A stretch of DNA of 49,565 bases, from contig CAKOMY010000008.1 of assembly GCA_934096815.1 (NCBI GenBank), forward strand, positions 1-49,565, in the 5' to 3' direction. This document shows, in pieces, positions 7,861 to 15,280 of this stretch. The position numbers were made by a program, and so were the translations under genes. The stretch comes from an uncultured Bacilli bacterium (lineage in GTDB: Bacteria; Bacillota_I; Bacilli_A; RF39; UBA660). The notes below the pieces were generated by a model. The model searched no databases and was not told where the DNA came from. It was given only the letters and a program-made list of their open reading frames with translations. How positions within the stretch are numbered: position 1 is the first letter of the stretch; every line of letters begins with the position of its first letter.

Positions 7861-9717
7861 TTATTTTCTTTTTATCAAATATTTATTTTTAACAGCATCA
7901 AACTTTAATTCTAAAAAACCATCAGTTTCATTCATAATTTTTCTTATATCTCTTTTTCCAGATTTAGCATAAGGAAATTCACTTCTTACTTTAAATACAT
8001 TAGGAACCATATTCAAATTATGTGTTTCTTGATAAACAGCATCTTGAATTCTTTTAAAAATATCATAATGATTGATATTTTCTAAATTGTCTTCTAAAAT
8101 CAAATGTACAACTAATTCTTGTTTATCATTAATATTTCTATGTAAAACATCACATAATTTTATACCATCAATTTGTTTAATAATATTTTCAATATCAAAA
8201 TTATAGAATTTCTCACCATTTACAATGGTATAATCTGATGCACGACCTTGAACAAATAAATTTCCTTTTGCATCAATATAGCCGATATCGCCGGTACAAT
8301 TCCATTTATGCCCATTTTCATCTATATAAAAATATTTATCTGTTTCTTCTTTATTTGCAAAATAACCAATCATGCTAGATTTAGTATCAACTAGAATTTG
8401 TCCTCTTTCACCAAATAGTAATGAATTCATATTATCATCACAAATTCGAATATTAATTCCTGGTAACGGAACACCAACAGAACCATTACAATGTTCAGTT
8501 AAATTATTTTGCGTTGTTATTGTTGCCCCACACTCGCATTGTCCATATCCAACTTTAATACTAGAGTTATTGTTATGTTCCTCAAATACATTATTAATTC
8601 TAGTTGCTAATTCTTCACTAAGAGGCTCTCCACCTTCAAATGCATTAGTAAAATAAGATAGATCATGGTTTTTCAAACAAGGATTATCAAGAAATCCTTC
8701 ATACATACTTGTAGGTGCAACAGCATAATTAGGTCTTGCTTTTAAAACATTTTTAATAAAAATGTTTCTTTCAAATCTAGGATCCATAAAAACAGTAGCG
8801 CCACAATTAAGTGGTAAATGTACTGATGTACTAATCCCCGTAGAATACCACGTTGGTATAATTTGATAAAATTTTTGATTTCGATGAATATCTAAACCCG
8901 AATTAAAATAAGCACTTACTGAATTTTGAAAACTATCATTAGTTAAAAGAATTCCCTTTGAAGAACCCGTAGTACCACTAGAATATACCATTACTAAAGG
9001 TAGATCTTTTTCATATGAAACTATTTCTAAATCTTCTATTTTTTTACCTTCATTTAGAAAATTATTCCATAAAACTTCATTATTATTCTTATTTACTTTA
9101 ACTCTTTTACCTATTAAACCTAAAGGTGATGAATTTAAAGTAGGAACTATAATAATTTTTTCTATAATTGATTTATTAACAGCCTCTTTTATTTCATCAT
9201 AAAAACTATCCATCACAATTAATATTTTACTATTACAATCAGAAATTCTATCTACAAAGTCTTGCTTATCAAAATATGGTGCAACCATATTAGAAACTGC
9301 TCCAAGCTTAGATAATGCATAAAAACTATAAACCGTTTCAGGAATACCAGGAGAACAAATTGTAACAAAATCTCCTTTTTTTACTCCATTATATTTGAAA
9401 GATTTCGCAACAGATTCTATCATGTTAAATAATTTTTTATATGAAATTTTTGCACCAAAATATTCTATTGCTTCTTCACTTAAATGATTTTGATTATGAT
9501 AAACTAATGATTCATATACAGTCATATCTATATGATTTATGCTTTTATTTAAATCATAATATTGCAACCATGGTTTATCAATTTCAGGATATCCTACTTG
9601 TGGTCCTAAAATCTTATCAGTAGCAATATCTCTTAAATAAATACGTCTTTCTTTTTTCTCAACATCAGATAATTCTGTAACTTTTTTCTCTAAGCTTATT
9701 AAATCCTCTTTTTTCAT
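7861..9717 (-). CDS. AMP-binding acid:CoA ligase-like enzyme (cassette 2)
   Basis: 618 residues, paralogue of the enzyme at 3881-5770. Seen: P-loop MVYSSGTTGSSKGILLT, GYGQCE (A5), NCTGDIGYID (A7), GRASDYTIVNGEKFYNFDIE (A8) and the catalytic lysine in YAKSGKRDIRK (A10). The N-terminal 50 residues share the KEDLI/YLRDIA/ILGP/IDKPWL pattern with cassette 1, but the rest is clearly older and more diverged, so the two enzymes may use different acids. No signal peptide. ATG at 9717 is preceded by GGGGAT. It opens its transcript: a terminator and an extended -10 lie just upstream, and the sensor gene follows. Confidence 0.88.
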   Translation of the reverse strand: MKKEDLISLEKKVTELSDVEKKERRIYLRDIATDKILGPQVGYPEIDKPWLQYYDLNKSINHIDMTVYESLVYHNQNHLSEEAIEYFGAKISYKKLFNMIESVAKSFKYNGVKKGDFVTICSPGIPETVYSFYALSKLGAVSNMVAPYFDKQDFVDRISDCNSKILIVMDSFYDEIKEAVNKSIIEKIIIVPTLNSSPLGLIGKRVKVNKNNNEVLWNNFLNEGKKIEDLEIVSYEKDLPLVMVYSSGTTGSSKGILLTNDSFQNSVSAYFNSGLDIHRNQKFYQIIPTWYSTGISTSVHLPLNCGATVFMDPRFERNIFIKNVLKARPNYAVAPTSMYEGFLDNPCLKNHDLSYFTNAFEGGEPLSEELATRINNVFEEHNNNSSIKVGYGQCECGATITTQNNLTEHCNGSVGVPLPGINIRICDDNMNSLLFGERGQILVDTKSSMIGYFANKEETDKYFYIDENGHKWNCTGDIGYIDAKGNLFVQGRASDYTIVNGEKFYNFDIENIIKQIDGIKLCDVLHRNINDKQELVVHLILEDNLENINHYDIFKRIQDAVYQETHNLNMVPNVFKVRSEFPYAKSGKRDIRKIMNETDGFLELKFDAVKNKYLIKRK

Positions 9718-9750
9718 ATTCTAAATCCCCATTTACATAAAACTAAGCAT

Positions 9751-9759
9751 ATTATAGCA
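9751..9759 (-). promoter_or_regulatory. Extended -10 promoter of ligase/kinase cassette 2
   Basis: TGCTATAAT on the minus strand, 34 bases before the ATG. The -35 zone is occupied by the T-run of the spoVIF terminator, as in cassette 1. Confidence 0.7.
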
Positions 9760-9770
9760 CTTATTCGCAC

Positions 9771-9810
9771 ATAAAAAAAGTTATTAACTTAATTTAATTG
9801 GTAATAACTT
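9771..9810 (-). terminator. Terminator of spoVIF
   Basis: Stem AAGTTATT / AATAACTT (complement of 9778-9785 and 9803-9810) followed by seven T on the minus strand. Confidence 0.75.
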
Positions 9811-9851
9811 TAAATAAAATTTATAGGTATAAAATAATATGTTGTTTAATT

Positions 9852-10088
9852 TTAAAACATATCTTTAACATTTTTGGGTACTTTATCTTCTTTAATAGTA
9901 TCAATTATTTTATCTTCTAAATCTTTACTAACATCTTTTCCAGTCATTAAACTTAATTTATTTATTACTGTTCTTAAAGTTTTTTCATCTTTTAATCCAT
10001 TCTCATTAACCATTTTAGCTAAATCAATAATTGTATCTTTATCTACATTAGTTCTTCTTTTAACTTTATCAAAATCAAAGTTATCCAT
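9852..10088 (-). CDS. spoVIF: Stage VI sporulation protein F (SpoVIF-like)
   Basis: 78-residue helical protein. The pattern DFDKVKRRTNVDKDTIIDLA...LKDEKTLRTVINKLSLMTGKDVSK..EDKIIDTI resembles the SpoVIF/YjcC family in length and motif order. In Bacillus SpoVIF is a mother-cell protein needed for coat maturation and spore resistance. No membrane segment. GGTGATAAA lies before the ATG. It sits between proS and the ligase cassettes with a terminator on each side, so it is probably a single-gene unit. Confidence 0.75.
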   Translation of the reverse strand: MDNFDFDKVKRRTNVDKDTIIDLAKMVNENGLKDEKTLRTVINKLSLMTGKDVSKDLEDKIIDTIKEDKVPKNVKDMF

Positions 10089-10118
10089 ATTTTATCACCA
10101 ATATATCCTATGCAAAGA

Positions 10119-10145
10119 AGAAAAAAATAGGTACATTTACCTATT
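10119..10145 (-). terminator. Terminator after proS and the small membrane peptide
   Basis: Perfect 8-bp stem AATAGGTA / TACCTATT with an AATG loop and seven T on the minus strand. The stem contains the stop region of the 37-residue ORF. Confidence 0.9.
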
Positions 10146-10250
10146 CATAACTAAAGTATATAATTTATATGCTAGAAAATATCCTATAAACATTGTAACA
10201 AACGCTATAATTACTGCTATAATTGTTCTTTTTTTATTACTTGTTTGCAT
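10137..10250 (-). CDS. Small membrane peptide, 37 residues, overlapping the end of proS
   Basis: Reading from ATG at 10250: MQTSNKKRTIIAVIIAFV followed by TMFIGYFLAYKLYTLVMNR. A basic N-terminus precedes one hydrophobic helix (about 9-31). An AAGGA site lies about 9 bases upstream, inside the end of proS, and the start overlaps the proS stop by 14 bases. The stop falls in a terminator stem. Function unknown; the good ribosome site and position before a terminator favour a real gene. Confidence 0.6.
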   Translation of the reverse strand: MQTSNKKRTIIAVIIAFVTMFIGYFLAYKLYTLVMNR

Positions 10251-11931
10251 CTATATATTCCTTAATATAATTAACTATTTCATCTAATTTAATATCTTTT
10301 GATTCACTTTCACATCTAGGTTTAAATTCCACTAATCCTTCATTAATTTTCTTTCCAACTGTTACTCTAATTGGAATACCTATTAAATCTAAATCATTAA
10401 ATTTAACTCCTGCTCTTTCATCACGATCATCTAAAAGTGTATCAATTCCTAAACTATTTAATTCATCATATAATTTATTAGCAGTTAGACTAGCAGTATC
10501 ATCTTTTGGATTCATAAGGGCTATTGCTACTTTAAATGGAGCAACTGCAAGTGGAAACATTATTCCTTTTTCATCATTGTTTTGTTCAACAATTGCTGCA
10601 AGTATTCTTCCAGCCCCAATACCATAACATCCCATTACAACTGGATTACTCTTGTTATTTTCATCTAAATAAGTTAATCCCAACTTTTCAGAATATTTAG
10701 TACCTAATTTAAAGGTATTTCCAACTTCAATTCCTTTTTTAAAATAAAGTTTTCCATCACAACAAGGACAATTATCCCCTTCTAAAACTTCTTTAATATC
10801 AGCACAAATATCATATTTAAAATCATCCACATTCGCATTAATATAATGATATCCACTCTTATTTGCCCCAACTACAAAGTTTTTCATTGATTTAACTTCA
10901 TCATCAATAACAATTTTAGCACCACTTAAATTAATTGGTCCTGTAAAACCTGGTACAGCATTAGATTTACCAATTAATTCATCATCAGCAAAATTAATTT
11001 CACTAACACCAAATAACTTACATACCTTATTCTCATTAAGGTTTCTATCTCCTCTTAAGAAAAGTACTACTAATTCATCACTAATATTCATCATCATTGC
11101 TTTAACTGTTTTTTCTTTAGGTATATTTAAATAACTACTAACATCTTCAATAGTTTCCATATGAGGAGTTTCAACTAATTCTAATTTCTTAACTTCTTCA
11201 TTAGTATCACTAACTACTGTTTTAGCTATTTCCATATTAGATGCATAATCACAATTATCACATAGTACAAGTACATCTTCACCAATGTCAGTTACTGCTT
11301 GAAATTCTTCAGATAAAGATCCACCCATAACTCCCGTATCTGCTCTAACTATGGCATAATTAAGTTTAACTCTATCAAATATCTTTTTATACGCATCATA
11401 CATTTTGTGATAAGAAACATCTAATCCATCTTCATCTCTATCAAATGAATAAGCATCTTTCATAAAAAATTCTCTTACTCTAATTAAACCAAATCTTGGT
11501 CTTGCTTCATCACGATATTTAGGTGCATCTTGATAAATAGTAAATGGTAAATCTTTATAACTTTTAACCATACTTTTAGCAGCTATTGTAAATAATTCTT
11601 CATGAGTAGGTCCTAATACATAAGGTTTATCATATCTATCTTTTAAATGAAACATAGATGCTCCCATAGCCTCATTTCTACCACAAGTATCATATATTTC
11701 TTCAGGTATTAAACTTGGCATTAAAAGTTCCTGTGCACCAGCTTTATCCATCTCTTCTTTAATAATTTTTTTAATATTATCTAAAACTTTTAATCCAAGA
11801 GGTAAATACATATAAATTCCACTAGATACTTTTTTAATCATTCCTGCTCTAACAAGTAAATTACCACTAGTAGAATCCTCATCTTTTGCATTTTCTCTTA
11901 ATGTATAAAAATAACTGTTTTTTAATTTCAT
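10237..11931 (-). CDS. proS: Prolyl-tRNA synthetase, bacterial type with editing domain
   Basis: Charges tRNA-Pro with proline in the cytosol. 564 residues from the ATG at 11931, the length usual for Bacillus ProS; a TTG 11 codons earlier keeps the frame open but has no support. Class II motifs: GPTHEELFT, RDEARPRFGLIRVREFFMKD (motif 2) and GCYGIGAGRI (motif 3). The insertion editing domain (about 230-390, with SSYLNIPKEKTVKAMM and FVVGANKSGYHY) is present, as is the C-terminal anticodon-binding domain. No T-box leader is visible in the short upstream gap. Confidence 0.97.
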   Translation of the reverse strand: MKLKNSYFYTLRENAKDEDSTSGNLLVRAGMIKKVSSGIYMYLPLGLKVLDNIKKIIKEEMDKAGAQELLMPSLIPEEIYDTCGRNEAMGASMFHLKDRYDKPYVLGPTHEELFTIAAKSMVKSYKDLPFTIYQDAPKYRDEARPRFGLIRVREFFMKDAYSFDRDEDGLDVSYHKMYDAYKKIFDRVKLNYAIVRADTGVMGGSLSEEFQAVTDIGEDVLVLCDNCDYASNMEIAKTVVSDTNEEVKKLELVETPHMETIEDVSSYLNIPKEKTVKAMMMNISDELVVLFLRGDRNLNENKVCKLFGVSEINFADDELIGKSNAVPGFTGPINLSGAKIVIDDEVKSMKNFVVGANKSGYHYINANVDDFKYDICADIKEVLEGDNCPCCDGKLYFKKGIEVGNTFKLGTKYSEKLGLTYLDENNKSNPVVMGCYGIGAGRILAAIVEQNNDEKGIMFPLAVAPFKVAIALMNPKDDTASLTANKLYDELNSLGIDTLLDDRDERAGVKFNDLDLIGIPIRVTVGKKINEGLVEFKPRCESESKDIKLDEIVNYIKEYIDANK

Positions 11932-12031
11932 AATTACCCACAACCTTTTAATGTATTTTACCAAATAAATAATAAAAAGAAAACTAACTGATAATAATAT
12001 TTTAAATATTTTTAATTATTCTAACTTTAAT

Positions 12032-12054
12032 TATATTTGAAGTTATGCTATTAT
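12032..12054 (+). promoter_or_regulatory. Extended -10 promoter giving a probably leaderless sortase mRNA
   Basis: TGCTATTAT ends at 12054, only 6 bases before the ATG at 12061, so transcription should begin at or next to the start codon. No Shine-Dalgarno sequence is present. A weak TTTAAT lies 17 bases upstream of the -10. Confidence 0.5.
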
Positions 12055-12060
12055 TAATGT

Positions 12061-13695
12061 ATGGATAAGATAGTATTTAAAATAGTTAAAGATGAAATTA
12101 TTGTTAGTTTATTAGAAAAGGATATTAAAGAAAATCTAAATAATACAAATGTAATTAATGTTAAAGAAACGTATTTTAATATTAAATATATTAGTGAAAA
12201 TATAGAATTAGTGTCTTCTTTTTTAAATGTTATAATTATTAAGAATAATATTCATAAGTGTGTTATTAATGATAAGGAAGCAACTTTAATTACTTTAAAA
12301 CTTATAAATGAAATAAATAAAATAGATGGAATAGTTCTTAACTATGATGATTCCCTTAAATATGATGAATTTTTAGAAATATTAAATAATAAAACATTTA
12401 AAAAAATTGAATTATATGATATTCCCACATATTTATTGGAACAAATAGATACAAATAAAAATTTGAAAATAACAATTAGAAATGAAATTTTATTTATAAG
12501 TAATTTTATGTCTATAAATAGGATTGATACTTATTCTGATATATTTTATAAAAAAGAAATTATTATTCCTGAATTTAAAGAAAAAGACTATAATGATTTT
12601 GAAGAATTTATGAAAATTAATAAATATTTAAAAATAATCGAATTTAAATTTTTTTCTAAGAAACAATTTGAATTTATTTTTAATATTATTAAAAAAATGA
12701 ATCTTAAAAATATTAAAATTGTCTTTAATGAAAAGGATGTTAATTTAAATAATATTGTTGAATATATTACTAAATTTAAAAAAAATAATGAAGATTTTAT
12801 TGTAACAAACAATATAACTTTTAAGATTAATTATTCTGTTGAATATAAAAAGAAAAATATGTTTAAACAAATAAATTTAAACATTATAAGATATTCACTT
12901 TTGTTTGTTATATTATCAGTTGGAACAATGATGTTAATTAATTTATATGTTAATTTCAGTGATACTCAAAAATATGATGATATAGAAAATGATTTAAATA
13001 AAATTAGGCTTGATTTGGATATTCCAACAAATGATAATAATGAAGAAATTATATATATTGAACCAAATGAAGATGATAAGGAAAGAGTTACGGCTACAAC
13101 AACTACAACAACAACTACAACTATTTATGATGTTAAATATGAAAAGGTTTTTGAAAAATTATTAGAAATTAATAGTGATACAGTTGGATGGTTAACTGTT
13201 AATAATACTAAAATAGATTATCCGGTTGTTAAATCAACTGATAATGATTACTATCTTAATAGAGACTACTACAAAAATAAAAATAGACATGGATGGATTT
13301 ATATGGATTATCGTAATAATATCGATGATTTATCTGACAATACGATTATTTTTGGGCATAATTTATCTAACCAAAAAATGTTTGGAACATTAAGATACGT
13401 TACTAATCCATCTTGGTATAAAAAATCAAGCAATCAGATAATTACTTTTAATACAACAAAAGAAAATATGAAATGGCAAATTATTTCAATTTATAAAATA
13501 CCAGTAACTAACGATTATTTAATTGCTAATTTTGCTTCTCTTGATGAAAAGTTAGATTTTTTTAAGATGATAGTAGAAAGAAGTATTTATGACTTTAATG
13601 CTACGTATGATGAAAATACTAAAATTTTAACACTATCAACTTGTTCAAATGGTAGTAAGGAAAGACTAGTAGTTCACGCAAAATTAATTAGATAA
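12061..13695 (+). CDS. Class B-like sortase fused to a large N-terminal cytosolic domain
   Basis: 544 residues. C-terminal sortase domain about 365-544: DTVGWLTVNNTKIDYPVVK, HGWIYMDYRNN, catalytic H433 in IFGHNLSNQ, C528 in LSTCSNGSKE and R535. This is the class B pattern; such enzymes cleave sorting signals and attach proteins to the cell wall or to each other. A single helix at about 273-297 anchors it, followed by a stretch of about ten Thr (345-355). Residues 1-270 are unlike any sortase part I know: alternating short hydrophobic strands and helices with Asn/Lys, faintly LRR-like (FKKIELYDIP, LKNIKIVFNE). With no signal peptide before the helix, this part should be cytosolic. Neighbouring genes encode a second sortase and an adhesin on the other strand. 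Confidence 0.85.
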   Translation: MDKIVFKIVKDEIIVSLLEKDIKENLNNTNVINVKETYFNIKYISENIELVSSFLNVIIIKNNIHKCVINDKEATLITLKLINEINKIDGIVLNYDDSLKYDEFLEILNNKTFKKIELYDIPTYLLEQIDTNKNLKITIRNEILFISNFMSINRIDTYSDIFYKKEIIIPEFKEKDYNDFEEFMKINKYLKIIEFKFFSKKQFEFIFNIIKKMNLKNIKIVFNEKDVNLNNIVEYITKFKKNNEDFIVTNNITFKINYSVEYKKKNMFKQINLNIIRYSLLFVILSVGTMMLINLYVNFSDTQKYDDIENDLNKIRLDLDIPTNDNNEEIIYIEPNEDDKERVTATTTTTTTTTIYDVKYEKVFEKLLEINSDTVGWLTVNNTKIDYPVVKSTDNDYYLNRDYYKNKNRHGWIYMDYRNNIDDLSDNTIIFGHNLSNQKMFGTLRYVTNPSWYKKSSNQIITFNTTKENMKWQIISIYKIPVTNDYLIANFASLDEKLDFFKMIVERSIYDFNATYDENTKILTLSTCSNGSKERLVVHAKLIR

Positions 13696-13697
13696 CA

Positions 13698-13718
13698 AAA
13701 AAGGCTTTAAGCCTTTTT
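13698..13718. terminator. Bidirectional terminator between convergent genes
   Basis: Palindrome AAAAAGGCTT-T-AAGCCTTTTT with further T on the plus strand and A on the minus-strand side. Serves the sortase gene and the convergent membrane-protein gene. Confidence 0.9.
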
Positions 13719-14579
13719 ATTTTTTTTCATATCATGTAATAATTTACTTAATTCTTTATATTCTTCAACAGTAAATAAGCCATCTATCATACTTTGATTA
13801 TCATCAAATTTTTTAGTTAAGTTTTCTAAAACTCTTTCTTTACGTAATTCTTCAATTGTTCTAGGCATTTCTGGTTCTTCATAAAGATTTATAATAGTTC
13901 CATCATCTCTTCGTTTAGGTAATTCAATTTCCTCTTCATTATCTTCTTTAGTTGCTTCTTCTCTTTCACTTAAATTAACTTCATTATTATCCATAATAAC
14001 TTTACTAGATTTATTTCTAGTTATTAAAACAGAACATATTTTATAAGTAAGTAATCCAAATAACCAAATTACAAATATTATCATACTAATTTCAAAAAGT
14101 ACCATCAAATTCTTATTACTATAAATATTTATCTTATTTGATAAATCAATATTCGTTTTATTTATTTGATCTAATATTAGAAAAAATATAAACAAATCAG
14201 CAATAAACACACCAATATTTATTCTACTTAAAATTCTATTCATTTTTTTATTAAAAATACTAATTATCATAATTATTAAAGTTATAAAGATAATAACCGT
14301 ATATTGTAATAATGAAGGAAAGTTAATTAACATTACAATATTTTTATTTAAAACATCTATAAATTTTAAAAACTCTTCAAAATATGTAATTAATAAAATA
14401 GCCATTACTATAACACTTACAATCAGGTACATTATTTTAACTTTTCTTGACTGCTTCGAAATATAAAAGACATCAACTAATATAATAAATATTCCTAATA
14501 AAAGAATTAAAAAAAGAGATGAAGAAAAAATTAAAGTAAATAAAGTCTTAATTTTTTCTATCAAAGATAGTTCTACCAT
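13707..14579 (-). CDS. Membrane protein of unknown function in the sortase locus
   Basis: 290 residues, no family recognised. Five or six hydrophobic helices in the first 190 residues (for example SSLFLILLLGIFIILVDVF and TVIIFITLIIMIISIF), then a charged cytosolic tail of about 100 residues rich in Glu/Lys/Arg with EEEIELPKRRDDGT and a helical end EEYKELSKLLHDMKKNKK. It follows the second sortase gene by 23 bases on the same strand, so it probably belongs to the adhesin-sortase operon and may act in surface protein display. Function is inference from context only. Confidence 0.75.
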   Translation of the reverse strand: MVELSLIEKIKTLFTLIFSSSLFLILLLGIFIILVDVFYISKQSRKVKIMYLIVSVIVMAILLITYFEEFLKFIDVLNKNIVMLINFPSLLQYTVIIFITLIIMIISIFNKKMNRILSRINIGVFIADLFIFFLILDQINKTNIDLSNKINIYSNKNLMVLFEISMIIFVIWLFGLLTYKICSVLITRNKSSKVIMDNNEVNLSEREEATKEDNEEEIELPKRRDDGTIINLYEEPEMPRTIEELRKERVLENLTKKFDDNQSMIDGLFTVEEYKELSKLLHDMKKNKKA

Positions 14580-14602
14580 CTTTCATCATCTCTTTTCCCT
14601 TT

Positions 14603-15280
14603 TTATTCATTTATTAATTCACAAATATATATAGTTTGTGTTTTGTTGTCTCCTTTTGTACATGTTATCAATGAAATTGTGCTGACATCTTGTTTTATTC
14701 TTAATGCTACTGTGCCATCTTTTGGAACAGTATAAATATTTTTTATTTTATAATGATAAGTTTTACCATTATATTCTAAATATATATCATCCTCTAATTC
14801 TAATTTATATAATTTTTTAAAATAACTTATTGAACTTGATCCAGAGTGAGATGCTAATATTAAATTGTTGCCACTCACATCATTTGGAAATGTAGAAGCA
14901 GGATGAACATATATATTCTTGTTAACATTATTTAATGTTGAAGTTGTATTATAAAAGCCTCTATTAAGTTCTATTTTTGGAATTCTTAAATATGCAATAT
15001 AATTTTCAACATTTTGGTTATTATTTTTTTTATTATCTGGTTCAACTATTGGTTCTTGATTAGAACTATCATTTGTTTCATCATTATTAGATATGTCTTC
15101 TTGATTATTGTTATTAATTTCTTCTGGACTAGCTGAAATATCAATATTTTGATCATAATAAGCCTTATTCATATCGTCAAAGATTTCATGTTTTAGTGAT
15201 AAATAATAATCACTTCCAATAATAATTATACCAAGTATAGAAATTATAACTCCAATTATAATCTTAACATTTCTTTCCAT
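14603..15280 (-). CDS. Sortase with Gln in place of the catalytic Arg
   Basis: 225 residues. One N-terminal helix (6-23), an Asn/Glu-rich stalk (45-90), and a sortase domain from about 93. Catalytic H145 in LASHSGSSS and C207 in LITCTKGDNK are present. The position of the conserved Arg, eight residues after Cys, reads Q215 (DNKTQTIYICEL); nearby K213 might substitute. The domain is small and of class A/D type rather than class B. Its start overlaps the adhesin stop by 17 bases, so the two are coupled and this enzyme probably anchors that adhesin (sorting motif VPKTG). Confidence 0.85.
   Translation of the reverse strand: MERNVKIIIGVIISILGIIIIGSDYYLSLKHEIFDDMNKAYYDQNIDISASPEEINNNNQEDISNNDETNDSSNQEPIVEPDNKKNNNQNVENYIAYLRIPKIELNRGFYNTTSTLNNVNKNIYVHPASTFPNDVSGNNLILASHSGSSSISYFKKLYKLELEDDIYLEYNGKTYHYKIKNIYTVPKDGTVALRIKQDVSTISLITCTKGDNKTQTIYICELINE

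Noticed and set aside
11932..12060. T-box or riboswitch leader for proS
   Set aside because: The gap is only about 130 bp, AT-rich, with no T-box motif or stable hairpins.
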